Below are positions 9,386 to 17,210 of a DNA stretch of 64,000 bases, in pieces. The notes under the pieces were generated by a model. It saw only the letters and a program-made list of their open reading frames with translations. It was not told the origin of the DNA and did not search any database. A program made the position numbers and the translations under genes. The DNA is taken from NCBI RefSeq assembly GCF_002803075.1, contig NZ_NNBK01000018.1, positions 36,373 through 100,372 on the forward strand, read 5' to 3'. This stretch comes from Streptomyces sp. CB01373. Its GTDB lineage: Bacteria; Actinomycetota; Actinomycetes; Streptomycetales; Streptomycetaceae. The stretch's first letter is position 1. Each line of letters opens with the position of its first letter.

Positions 9386-9571
9386 GCCCGACGGGCGACG
9401 GCCCCTCTTGACCTTGGCCTCCTTGCCGACCGCGCTCAGCAGGATCACCAGAGTCAAGGCGGGCACCACTGTCCATGCCGGCGCCGCCGGACAGCCGTGA
9501 TGCCGGGCGATGGCCTCCTGGAGCGGCAGGTTGAGAGCGGCGATCAGGTTCCCGAGCTGGTAGGTCACGCC
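9386..9571 (-). pseudogene. C-terminal remnant of an MFS transporter
   Basis: One minus-strand frame reads GVTYQLGNLIAALNLPLQEA followed by WTVVPALTLVILLSAVGKEA, ending in a basic tail. This matches the last membrane helices and cytoplasmic end of sugar/acid MFS symporters as I recall them. There is no start codon or N-terminal part: the MerR promoter at 9586-9617 and the MerR-fusion gene occupy the place where the rest of the gene should be. Interpreted as a truncated, non-functional relic; family assignment is moderate. Confidence 0.5.
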
Positions 9572-9585
9572 CGACCTCGCCCGGC

Positions 9586-9617
9586 TTGACCTTACCCTCG
9601 AGGGCAAGGTTTAGCGT
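9586..9617 (+). promoter_or_regulatory. MerR-type promoter/operator with long spacer
   Basis: A TTGACC -35 box (9586-9591) and a TAGCGT -10 box (9612-9617) are separated by about 20 bases (19 if TTAGCG is read as -10). This is longer than the usual 17 and is the hallmark of MerR-activated promoters. The spacer is filled by a 22-bp inverted repeat at 9589-9610, arms ACCTT-CCCTC and GAGGG-AAGGT with one mismatched pair. The start codon of the MerR-peroxiredoxin fusion lies 18 bases downstream, so autoregulation is expected. Confidence 0.75.
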
Positions 9618-9634
9618 TCTTCGAGGTGAGAGGC

Positions 9635-10591
9635 ATGCGGATCAGTGAGCTGGCTCGCCGGGCGGGCGTGACGACGAAAGCGGTGCGCTACTACGAATCG
9701 CTGGGCTTGCTCACGCCCGGACGGCTGGCCAATGGCTACCGGGACTACGACGAGCACGACGTACGACTCACGCAGGAGATCAGAGCGCTGGGCAGTCTCG
9801 GAATTCCTGTTGAGCGTACCCGCCCGTTCCTGGAGTGCCTCACGGCCGGCCATCGACACGGCGACGACTGTCCGGCCTCGCTGGCCGGTTACCGGGACGC
9901 GATCGCCGAGCTCACCCAGCGGATCGAGGGACTCACGGCCCGTCGGGCGGTACTGGTCGCGCACCTGCGTCAGGCCGCCCACCGCGGCAGCCGCGTCTCA
10001 CCGGCCAACGGAGAAGAGGACCTGATGACCGACTACACGAGCTTGCCCGCCGGCCTGCCCGTACCCGAGGACGACGGCGCAGCCGCACATCTGCTCGGCA
10101 CTGAGGTGCCGCACCTGGAACTCCGGAGCACCGGCGGCACGGCCGTCCGCCTCGACGCGCTCGGCGCGGGCCGCACGGTGATCTACATTTACCCGCTCAC
10201 CGGACGCCCGGGCGTCGACCTGCCCGACGGCTGGGACTCGATCCCCGGTGCACGCGGCTGCACCCCTGAGGCATGCGGCTTCCGCGATCACTACCAAGGT
10301 CTCCTCGCCGCCGGCGCGGACGGGGTGTTCGGCCTTTCCAGCCAGGAGGCCGACTATCAGCGTGAGGTCGTCGAGCGGCTCAACCTGCCGTTCCAGATGC
10401 TCTCCGACCCCGCACGGAGCCTGGCACGGGAACTCGGCCCGCCCACATTCGAGACCAGTGGGCTGACGCTCTACAAGCGGCTGACTCTGATCATCCGCGA
10501 CGGCGTGGTCGAGCACGTCTTCTATCCGGTCTTCCCCCCGAACGAACATGCCGACCAGGTACTGACCTGGCTCCGCGACAACTCCCTGTAG
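9635..10591 (+). CDS. MerR regulator fused to a PrxQ/BCP-type peroxiredoxin
   Basis: One uninterrupted frame joins two proteins. The first about 125 residues are MerR-like: winged helix MRISELARRAGVTTKAVRYY and a dimerisation helix with HRHGDDCPASLAGYRDAI. From MTDYTSLPAGLPVPEDDGAA onward the remaining about 188 residues are a peroxiredoxin with GARGCTPEACGFRD, i.e. two cysteines five apart as in the PrxQ/BCP class. ATG at 9635 gives the standard MerR N-terminus; GTG at 9626 is the alternative. An internal ATG at 10025 preceded by GGAGAAGAGG could also yield free peroxiredoxin. A redox-sensing regulator is inferred. Confidence 0.85.
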   Translation: MRISELARRAGVTTKAVRYYESLGLLTPGRLANGYRDYDEHDVRLTQEIRALGSLGIPVERTRPFLECLTAGHRHGDDCPASLAGYRDAIAELTQRIEGLTARRAVLVAHLRQAAHRGSRVSPANGEEDLMTDYTSLPAGLPVPEDDGAAAHLLGTEVPHLELRSTGGTAVRLDALGAGRTVIYIYPLTGRPGVDLPDGWDSIPGARGCTPEACGFRDHYQGLLAAGADGVFGLSSQEADYQREVVERLNLPFQMLSDPARSLARELGPPTFETSGLTLYKRLTLIIRDGVVEHVFYPVFPPNEHADQVLTWLRDNSL

Positions 10592-10664
10592 AAGTCGGCG
10601 ATCGCATCCGGGAACGGCGGAAAAGGTGGTGTGCCGGCTCAGTCCTCCTCGTAGGCTGAACATC

Positions 10665-11513
10665 ATGCAAGATCAGAAAGGCACCCGGCACGACCGCAGC
10701 GGACTGCGCGGCGACTGCGCACGCTGCTTCGGGCTCTGCTGTGTCGCCCTGCCCTTCGCCGCCTCCGCGGACTTCGCCCTGGACAAGCCCGCGGGGAAGC
10801 CGTGCCCGAACCTCCGGGACGACCACCGGTGCGGTATCCACACACGGCTCCGGCAGCAGGGCTTCACCGGGTGCACGGTCTACGACTGTTTCGGCGCGGG
10901 ACAGAAGGTCTCGCAGGTCGTCTTCGGCGGACAGGACTGGCGCACGGGCTCCGGGGAGGACGCCCGGCTGATGTTCGAGGTCTTCCCGGTGGTGCGGCAG
11001 CTCCACGAACTGCTGTGGTACGTGACCGAGGCGCTCGACCTGAGCGCCGCCCGCCCGGTGCACGGCGAGCTGCGCCGGGCGCTGGAGCGGACCGAACAGC
11101 TCACCCTTCTGCCGCCCGGCGAACTCGTCGCGCTGGACGTCGGCGCGCACCGCCAGGAGGTCAACGTCCTGCTGCTGCGCACCAGTGAGCTGGTGCGCGC
11201 CGGGGCGCGGCGCGGGAGGGGGAAGCCGAAGGACCGGCGGGGAGCCGACCTGGTCGGGGCCCGGCTGAAGGGCGCGGACCTGCGCGGAGCCAGTCTGCGC
11301 GGCGCCTGCCTGATAGCCGCCGACCTCACCGGTGCCGATCTGCGGGACGCGGATCTGATAGGCGCCGACCTGCGGAACACGAATCTGACGGGCGCCGATC
11401 TGACCGGCGCGTTCTTCCTGACCCAGCCGCAGCTCGAAGCGGCCCGGGGCAGCGCCGCCACCCGGCTGCCCGGATCGCTCTCCCGCCCCGCTCACTGGAC
11501 GGCGGAGAGCTGA
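10665..11513 (+). CDS. Cysteine-rich, pentapeptide-repeat protein
   Basis: A protein of 282 residues. The N-terminal half has paired cysteines (CARCFGLCC, CPNLRDDHRCGIHTR, GCTVYDCF), suggesting metal or Fe-S binding. The C-terminal part (about 195-255) is a run of A(D/N)LxG-type pentapeptides (ADLVGARLKGADLRGASLRG and onward) that should fold as a right-handed quadrilateral beta-helix. TAGGCT at 10652-10657 lies seven bases before the ATG, so a leaderless transcript is likely. Biochemical role unknown. Confidence 0.82.
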   Translation: MQDQKGTRHDRSGLRGDCARCFGLCCVALPFAASADFALDKPAGKPCPNLRDDHRCGIHTRLRQQGFTGCTVYDCFGAGQKVSQVVFGGQDWRTGSGEDARLMFEVFPVVRQLHELLWYVTEALDLSAARPVHGELRRALERTEQLTLLPPGELVALDVGAHRQEVNVLLLRTSELVRAGARRGRGKPKDRRGADLVGARLKGADLRGASLRGACLIAADLTGADLRDADLIGADLRNTNLTGADLTGAFFLTQPQLEAARGSAATRLPGSLSRPAHWTAES

Positions 11514-11588
11514 CTCGACGCCGCCTCCCGGTCGCGGCCCGCCCGGTCGACACGCCCTGCCTGGTTGGCACACCCCCCGATCTTCGAT

Positions 11589-11610
11589 AGGTTAGGCAAG
11601 CCTTACCTAA
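11589..11610. promoter_or_regulatory. Iron box (IdeR/DmdR1-type operator)
   Basis: TTAGGCAAGCCTTACCTAA (11592-11610) matches 15 of 19 positions of the actinobacterial iron-box consensus. A near-perfect inverted repeat, AGGTTAGGC-AA-GCCTTACCT, spans 11589-11608. It lies 15 bases upstream of the DUF2470 gene and overlaps its probable promoter. Iron-replete DmdR1/IdeR would be expected to repress that gene. Confidence 0.85.
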
Positions 11611-11625
11611 GAAGGAGGTTGAGGG

Positions 11626-12351
11626 ATGGACGAAAGCCAGACCTGGACGGCGGAGCCCGGAGCGGCACAGCGGGCGCGGTCCGTGCTCGCCGCCGCCTGG
11701 TCCTGCGCGGTGACCGCGGAGGGCGGACGGGAGGAGTACGTCGGCGCCCACACCGTGCGCGAGGACGGCCGCGTCCTGCTGCACGTGCCCGGGGACAGCG
11801 CCCTGCGCGCCGCCGCCCTTCTCGTGCCGCGCGGCGAGCCGTCCGCCGTCCTGGAGTTCGCCGACGTCGCGCCCGTCCCCGTGCGCAACCGGATCCGCGC
11901 CCGGCTCTGGCTCGCCGGCCGGCTCGTCCCCGAGGCGGAGCACCTGGTGTTCCACCCCACGCGCGTCGTGCTGCGGCAGCCGCCCGGCGCGGTCGTCGTC
12001 GGCGCCGAGGAGTTCACCGCCTCCGCGCCCGACCCGCTCGCCCTGGCGGAGGCCGGCCTGCTCACCCACCTCGCCGACGCCCATCCCGAGGCGGTGGAGC
12101 GGCTGACCAGGCTGGTCGGACCCGACAGCCTGCAGGGCGCGGTGCGCGTCCAGCCGCTCGCCGTCGACCGGCACGGACTGACTCTGCGCATCGAGCGCGC
12201 CCGCACCCACGGCGACGTACGCCTGCCGTTCCACGCGCCCGCCGACGACCTCACCGCGCTCACCGAACGTATGCACGTCCTGCTGCTCCAGGCGGGCGCC
12301 GCCTCCTGCCCGCGCGCCCTACAGCGGCAGCGCGCAGACGGCGACCGGTGA
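11626..12351 (+). CDS. DUF2470 protein, iron-regulated, haem-utilisation-like
   Basis: A 241-residue cytoplasmic protein. The N-terminal half resembles a flavin-reductase/pyridoxamine-oxidase-like split barrel. The C-terminal half (about 145-225) resembles DUF2470, the domain found at the end of HugZ-type haem oxygenases. AGGAGG precedes the ATG. The iron box immediately upstream points to a role in haem or siderophore iron use, but a catalytic reaction cannot be deduced. The 3' end overlaps the convergent lactonase gene by 33 bases. Confidence 0.82.
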   Translation: MDESQTWTAEPGAAQRARSVLAAAWSCAVTAEGGREEYVGAHTVREDGRVLLHVPGDSALRAAALLVPRGEPSAVLEFADVAPVPVRNRIRARLWLAGRLVPEAEHLVFHPTRVVLRQPPGAVVVGAEEFTASAPDPLALAEAGLLTHLADAHPEAVERLTRLVGPDSLQGAVRVQPLAVDRHGLTLRIERARTHGDVRLPFHAPADDLTALTERMHVLLLQAGAASCPRALQRQRADGDR

Positions 12352-13566
12352 GGGGAACGGCGTACCCGCCAGACGCAGCGAGCCGTTCGCACGGTCGACG
12401 TGGAAGACGCTGACCGTGTTCGACTTCTGGTTCGCGGCGAACAGCAGCGCGCCGTTCGGAGAGAACGCGATCTGACGCGGGAAGTCGCCCGCGACCGGCG
12501 TCGTGCCCAGCAGCTTCAGCCGGGCCCCGTCCGCGGCGACGGCGTAGCGCGCCAGGGTGTTGTGGCCCCGGTTGGCCAGGTAGGCGAACTTGCCGTCGGC
12601 CGTGACCAGGACCTGCGACGGGTAGTTCCTGCCCGCGCCGCCGCCCGTGGACTGTGTCGCGCCGACGGTCAGCCGGCCCGTGGGCCGGTCGTACGCGCAC
12701 ACCGCGAGGGTGTTGTCGACCTCGTTGGCGAGGTAGGCGTACCGGCCGCCCGGGTGGAAGGTCAGCTGACGCGGTCCGGCGCCGGGCCGGGTGTGCGCCT
12801 GGGAGACCTCGGTGAGGCGGCCCGTGCGGGTGTTCAGGCGGTACGTGTAGACGGTGTCGGTGCCGAGGTCCACGGCGAGGACATGGCCGCCGTCGGGGCT
12901 GGTGATGACCTGGTGGGCATGCGGCCCCTGCTGTCCGGGGCCGGGCCTGGGGCTGGTGTGGGTGACCAGGTCGGCGCGCTCGCCGAGGGCGCCCGAGGCG
13001 GCTATCGGGTGCACGGCCACGCTGCCGGAGCCGTAGTTGGCGCTGAGCAGCCAGCGCCCGCTCGGGTGCACGGACAGATGGCAGGGCCCCGAACCGCCGG
13101 TGCTCCGGGTGCCGAGGACCCTGCGGTCGGCGAGCCGCACCGCGGTCACGCCGCCGTCCTGCCGCTCGTCGACCGCGTACAGCGTGCGGCCGTCGGGATG
13201 CACGGCGAGGTACGACGGGTCGGCGACCCCGGTGATGGCGCCCCGGCCGCCGACGGCGCCCGACACCGGGTCGTACACCGCCAGACCTATGCCCTTGCCG
13301 CCGCCCGGCACGGACGTGTAGGTGCCCAGGTACAGGGGCCGGCGACCGGGCGGCCTCGCCGCCGGCTGCCGAGGGCTCTCGGCGGCCTCCGGCGCGCTCA
13401 CGGGCGTGGAGCCGGACCGGGGTTTCGCGGGCGCCGGGACCGCCAGCACGGCGGCGGCTCCCGTCAGCGCCCCGACGAACTGCCGCCTGCTCCAGCCTGT
13501 CCCGGCCTTCCGGCGCCGCCCGAGCGGGGGAGACCCCCGTCGCGACGCCCTCGCACCACTGTCCAT
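12319..13566 (-). CDS. Tat-exported lactonase-family beta-propeller (YkgB/Pgl-like)
   Basis: A 415-residue seven-bladed propeller of the 6-phosphogluconolactonase-like (PF10282) family. A twin-arginine signal SRRQFVGALTGAAAVLAVPA lies near residues 25-44 and is followed by a Pro/Ser-rich linker. Blade motifs repeat, e.g. PSYLAVHPDGRTLYAVDE, PCHLSVHPSGRWLLSANYG and PRQLTFHPGGRYAYLANE. Export argues against the cytosolic pentose-phosphate enzyme and for hydrolysis of an extracellular lactone or another ligand role. It converges with the DUF2470 gene. Confidence 0.87.
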   Translation of the reverse strand: MDSGARASRRGSPPLGRRRKAGTGWSRRQFVGALTGAAAVLAVPAPAKPRSGSTPVSAPEAAESPRQPAARPPGRRPLYLGTYTSVPGGGKGIGLAVYDPVSGAVGGRGAITGVADPSYLAVHPDGRTLYAVDERQDGGVTAVRLADRRVLGTRSTGGSGPCHLSVHPSGRWLLSANYGSGSVAVHPIAASGALGERADLVTHTSPRPGPGQQGPHAHQVITSPDGGHVLAVDLGTDTVYTYRLNTRTGRLTEVSQAHTRPGAGPRQLTFHPGGRYAYLANEVDNTLAVCAYDRPTGRLTVGATQSTGGGAGRNYPSQVLVTADGKFAYLANRGHNTLARYAVAADGARLKLLGTTPVAGDFPRQIAFSPNGALLFAANQKSNTVSVFHVDRANGSLRLAGTPFPSPVAVCALPL

Positions 13567-13953
13567 GCCCGCACCTCAAGGTCGTCGGCCTGTCCGGTCG
13601 TGAACTGCCACCTTGACGCGCACCACCGCTCCCACGCAAACGCGGCGCCCGGCCGCCGAACACCCGAGGCCTGATGGCGACGCCGCCATCGCCACCAGAG
13701 CGGCGCCCCTGCTCCGGCCCTCGGCCGGGCCGGCGAACGGCACCGGCGGACCGCCGCACGCGCCTGGTCCGCCGGCCCCTGGGCCCGGTCGCGGCCGGGC
13801 AACGGCGGCTTCTCGCGACCGCCGCCGCGCCCAGGCCGTCCCCGACCGGGCCCGGAACCGGCCCCTCGGGTCGCGAGCGGCGTCCTCCGACATGAGGCGG
13901 CCGGACCCCGGTGCTCCGCGCAGGGGCCACGACGGTCGGCCGGGTCCGGGTGC

Positions 13954-14013
13954 ACGCGTGGCGGCTCGCGGATCGCCTGCGCCGATGCGTCCCGGATGAG
14001 TACGGCGGCAGCC
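13954..14013. repeat. Imperfect 60-bp direct repeat, copy A
   Basis: Begins ACGCGTGGCGGC and ends GGCGGCAGCC. It aligns without gaps to 14176-14235 at about 45 of 60 positions. The spacing between copies is 222 bases, a multiple of three. Confidence 0.55.
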
Positions 14014-14175
14014 CGGTGCTCCGTACAGAGCGGGGGCGGTCGGCAGGGGCGGCGTGCCCGGGCCGGTTCCGGCCGGGGCGGCGAACGGGCGGGACCGGGC
14101 GACTGCCGTGCGCGCTGGGGTCGGCCGCACCGAGGCGCGGGGGCGACCATCGTGCGCGCCGGGGCCGCCGCACCC

Positions 14176-14235
14176 ACGCGTGGCGGCTTGCGGCACGCTC
14201 TCTTCGGCGCGTTCCGGATCCGTTCGGTGGCAGCC
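14176..14235. repeat. Imperfect 60-bp direct repeat, copy B
   Basis: Partner of 13954-14013 (about 75 percent identity by eye). It ends just before the 3' end of the gene at 14244. Confidence 0.55.
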
Positions 14236-14243
14236 TCGTGTGT

Positions 14244-15275
14244 CTACCAGTCCCCGTCCTCCACCGGCTTGCCCGGCGCGTCCTTCAGGGGGCGCACCTG
14301 GTGCGGTGACGGCTCCTGCCACGGCTCGTGGTCGTCGCCGAGCCAGTCGCCGGCCGGGCGCACCGCCGACAGCGTGTCGGTGGGGGAGAGGTCCTCGGCG
14401 TCCTGGTCGTAGTAGTCGAACCAGGGCAGCCCGGCGCTCGTGTACGCGGCGCGGTCCACGGGCGACGGCGGGGGAGCCTCGCCGGTGATACGGCGCCACT
14501 GCGGAGGCGTCACCAGGTGCACGAACACCCGCCCTGCGCGCCGCCCGGACCAGGCGCCCGGCGGCCGGTCGTCCCGGTACACCTCCTGGCGCATGGAGCC
14601 GCCGACACCGAGCCCCATGGCGGGCGCGGCCCGGCGGGGCGCGGCAGGCGCGGCGCCGGGCGCGGGCGCCGCGCCTGCCGCCATGGGGGCGCCGCCGCAG
14701 ATCATGGTCGACCGGTCCGCCTCCCGCCGCTGCCGCTCCTCCTCGCGCCACCGCGCCAGTTCGGCGTCGTTCAGCGGGAACGTCTGCAACTGGACGCCGC
14801 CCCACACCTCCTCGCCCGTGACCTGGCCCTCGACGCTCGCCCCCAGGCCCAGCGGCACGGCGACGAACTGGCGCACGGTGCCCTTGCCGGAGTTGATGCC
14901 GTCCAGCCAGGGCTGGCGGGGCAGCACCACGTAGTTCTGCGGGTCGCGGGACAGCCGGTCGCTCCACGGCCGGCCCGACACCGCGCACACCTTGCCCACG
15001 CCGACCTGAAGGGCGGCCGGCTCGGTCGTGCCCGCGAAGCTCAGCCACATCGCCTCGCGCAGATACACCGGCAGCATCACGCCGCCGTGCGCCCGCCACT
15101 GCTCGGGCACCGAGTCCGCGTAGTCGGCCACCCGCCGGACCGGGAACTCGCCCAGCCCCGGCGGCAGCGGATGCGTACCCTTCTCCGGCAGCCGCAGGGT
15201 GCGGATGAACCGCACCGCCACACCGCCCGGCAGCCGCAGCGTGTTCCCGTCGATCCGCACCGTCGATCCGGTCAT
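14244..15275 (-). CDS. Conserved actinomycete protein of unknown function
   Basis: A 343-residue soluble protein; I do not recognise its family. It has an Ala/Pro/Gly-rich linker in the middle (about 190-225) and many Trp/Pro motifs (GVMLPVYLREAMWLSFAG, YVVLPRQPWLDGINSGKGTV, VWGGVQLQTFPLNDAELARW). The sequence ICGGAPM near residue 192 marks the start of the linker. Its ATG overlaps the stop of the upstream FUSC-like membrane gene (ATGA), so the two are co-translated and may work together at the membrane. Confidence 0.7.
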   Translation of the reverse strand: MTGSTVRIDGNTLRLPGGVAVRFIRTLRLPEKGTHPLPPGLGEFPVRRVADYADSVPEQWRAHGGVMLPVYLREAMWLSFAGTTEPAALQVGVGKVCAVSGRPWSDRLSRDPQNYVVLPRQPWLDGINSGKGTVRQFVAVPLGLGASVEGQVTGEEVWGGVQLQTFPLNDAELARWREEERQRREADRSTMICGGAPMAAGAAPAPGAAPAAPRRAAPAMGLGVGGSMRQEVYRDDRPPGAWSGRRAGRVFVHLVTPPQWRRITGEAPPPSPVDRAAYTSAGLPWFDYYDQDAEDLSPTDTLSAVRPAGDWLGDDHEPWQEPSPHQVRPLKDAPGKPVEDGDW

Positions 15276-16579
15276 GCCTGCTCCCCTCCCTCACAGGACC
15301 GCGCCGTCCTGCGACCGCGCCCCTGACGCACAGAACGCTCCGCGACGCCCGCGCGGTTCCGCCGCTGCCGGACCGGCGCGCCCAGCCGGTCCCCGAGCCG
15401 GGTCAGCCGCGGGGCGCGCTCGCGCTGGGCGCGGGTGTAACGGTCCAGCTCCTCCAGGAGCCGGCGGGAACGGTGCTCGGTGTCCATCTCGTCGATGATC
15501 CGGTCCACCTCGGTGATCACCGCGCCGTACAGCTGCCACTGGCTCGCGTCCCGCTGCACCTCCTCCAGCAGCAGCCGGGCCACCTTGTCGCGGGCGGCGG
15601 AGGTCTGCCGAAGCTGCGCGGCCAGCCGGGACTCGGCCTCCTCCGCGCTCACGCTGACGTCCGTGGTGACCAGCACCGCGAAGCTGACCACCGCGTCGGA
15701 GATCTCGCACAGCAGCTCCTGCACCAGGGCACCGGTCTGCGGCGAGAACATCGGCTCGGGGGCCCGCTGCTTCGCCAGGTCCGTGAAGGTGCGCGCCAGC
15801 ACGCGCAGCACGACCGTGCAGATCTCCAGCGTGTCAAGTCCGGTGCGCAGCACCACCCGGTGCAGCAGGCCCTCGCGCACCCGCGGATTGAGCCGCAGGC
15901 TGTCCTCGGCCTGCCTGAGGGCGGCGTCCACCTCGGAGATGTCGTGGTCCAGACGGCGGGCCTCGTGCAGCTGCTCCGCGGCGCGCTCCACGGGCGGATG
16001 CCCGGCCGCCTCCTCGGCCATCCGCAGCATCAGCTGCCGCACGCGGCGGGCCAGGCCCTCGATCGACGCTCCGGCCTGTTCGGTCCACACCGGGGGAGCG
16101 AGCAGCAGATTGCAGCCGAGGCCGACCACCGCCCCGATCAGCGTCTCCTCGACCCGCGCCGAGGCGGTACTGCCCACGGCGGTGACGCCGAGGACCAGCA
16201 TCGCGCTGATCGCCACCTCGGGCACGAACTCGTCCACCCGCACCAGGTGCCCGACCGCCAGCGCCGCCAGGATCACCAGGGCGAGGCTCCACCAGGTCAG
16301 CCCCACCAGCAGGGAGAAGGCGATGGCCACGAGCACCCCGGCCACCACCGAGTTCACCCGGCGGATTCCGGTGGTCAGCGTGGAGTAGAGGGTCACCTGG
16401 ACGACGAGCAGAGCCGTCAGCGGCGCGGTCAGCGGCGCGGGCTCCGGACTCAGCCGCAACGCGATCACATACGCGATCGTCGCGGCGGTCGTGGAGCGCA
16501 GCGCCTGTACGACCACGGGGTCCCGGTGCCGCTTCACCACCCGAGCCAGGGACGGGGTCCAGTCACGTACCTTCCGCAT
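15272..16579 (-). CDS. FUSC/aromatic-acid-exporter-like membrane protein
   Basis: A protein of 435 residues. The first about 170 form several membrane helices (STTAATIAYVIALRLSPEPA, AIAFSLLVGLTWWSLALVIL, AISAMLVLGVTAVGS) of the FUSC/DUF939 type found in aromatic-acid and toxic-compound exporters. The rest is a helical cytoplasmic domain ending in a very basic tail. ATG at 16579 is chosen because the hydrophobic region starts soon after; upstream codons look non-coding. Downstream it overlaps the unknown gene at 14244 by four bases. Substrate unknown. Confidence 0.82.
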   Translation of the reverse strand: MRKVRDWTPSLARVVKRHRDPVVVQALRSTTAATIAYVIALRLSPEPAPLTAPLTALLVVQVTLYSTLTTGIRRVNSVVAGVLVAIAFSLLVGLTWWSLALVILAALAVGHLVRVDEFVPEVAISAMLVLGVTAVGSTASARVEETLIGAVVGLGCNLLLAPPVWTEQAGASIEGLARRVRQLMLRMAEEAAGHPPVERAAEQLHEARRLDHDISEVDAALRQAEDSLRLNPRVREGLLHRVVLRTGLDTLEICTVVLRVLARTFTDLAKQRAPEPMFSPQTGALVQELLCEISDAVVSFAVLVTTDVSVSAEEAESRLAAQLRQTSAARDKVARLLLEEVQRDASQWQLYGAVITEVDRIIDEMDTEHRSRRLLEELDRYTRAQRERAPRLTRLGDRLGAPVRQRRNRAGVAERSVRQGRGRRTARSCEGGEQA

Positions 16580-16631
16580 CCCTTGCGCAGTTCCCCGATC
16601 GCGCGGGGCCGAACGTGACCGGGCGGTGCGG

Positions 16632-17126
16632 TCAGACGTACAGCTTGTCGAGGAAGGCCGCCAGGTTGGCCGTGGTGCGGGCGATCTGCTGCTCCAGCGT
16701 GAGGCTCTCCTCGAAGCGCGCGCCGGAGTCCGGGACCTTCTTTCCGCGCACATAGAGCGAGCAGGCGAGGTCGGTGCACATGTACACGCCGACCGAGTTG
16801 CCCTCGCGGCCCGCCGCTCCGGCCTTGCGGGCGGTCATCAACGAGACCCCGCCCCCGCGGTGCGTGGTCAGGCACAGCGAGCACATGCTGCGGTGCAGGA
16901 ACCCGCGCTGCGAGGCGGGGAAGCGCAGGGTCACGCCCATGAGCCGGCCCTCCCGCTCGGTGACCAGATAGCTGCGGTCGGGCGCTCCCGGATCGCGCCA
17001 GCCCAGGAAGTCCAGATCGTCCCAGGGGCGGTCACCGAGGTCCCGGGGGACCGACAGGCGCTTGGCCTCGCCCTTGGAGCAGTTCACGAACGAGTCGCGC
17101 ACGTCCTGCTCGGTCAGTGATCTCAT
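16632..17126 (-). CDS. FBP-type zinc-finger protein (EF-G-binding family)
   Basis: A 164-residue protein with a C-terminal treble-clef zinc finger built from CSLC (Cys82, Cys85) and CTDLAC (Cys117, Cys122), as in the FBP/FusB-like family whose characterised members bind elongation factor G. The N-terminal helix MRSLTEQDVRDSFVNCSKGE is also typical. GGAGG lies six to ten bases before the ATG. Neighbours are divergent (kinase-like gene) or co-oriented (FUSC protein), giving no functional clue. Family assignment good; role in translation or fusidic-acid response inferred. Confidence 0.8.
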   Translation of the reverse strand: MRSLTEQDVRDSFVNCSKGEAKRLSVPRDLGDRPWDDLDFLGWRDPGAPDRSYLVTEREGRLMGVTLRFPASQRGFLHRSMCSLCLTTHRGGGVSLMTARKAGAAGREGNSVGVYMCTDLACSLYVRGKKVPDSGARFEESLTLEQQIARTTANLAAFLDKLYV

Positions 17127-17210
17127 GGGGGCCTCCGGAAATGACAGCACAAGTTGCCTAAGGGGATTAGTTTTGCGGCTAGGGTAAGCAGGAACCGAAA
17201 GGGGGGTCCA

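Larger units (their letters stand above)
13567..14243. other. 677-bp region without a convincing gene
   Basis: Extremely GC-rich DNA lying between two genes transcribed on the minus strand. Open frames on both strands lack recognisable motifs, good starts or ribosome sites and read as Arg/Pro/Gly-rich shadows. It contains an imperfect 60-bp direct duplication (annotated separately) and reiterated GTGCGCGC(T/C)GGGG segments near 14108 and 14153. It may be decayed coding or mobile DNA; no identity can be given. Confidence 0.4.

Noticed and set aside
13576..15294. Minus-strand frame of about 570 codons overlapping two genes
   Set aside because: It runs antiphase through the unknown gene at 14244 and lacks recognisable domains.
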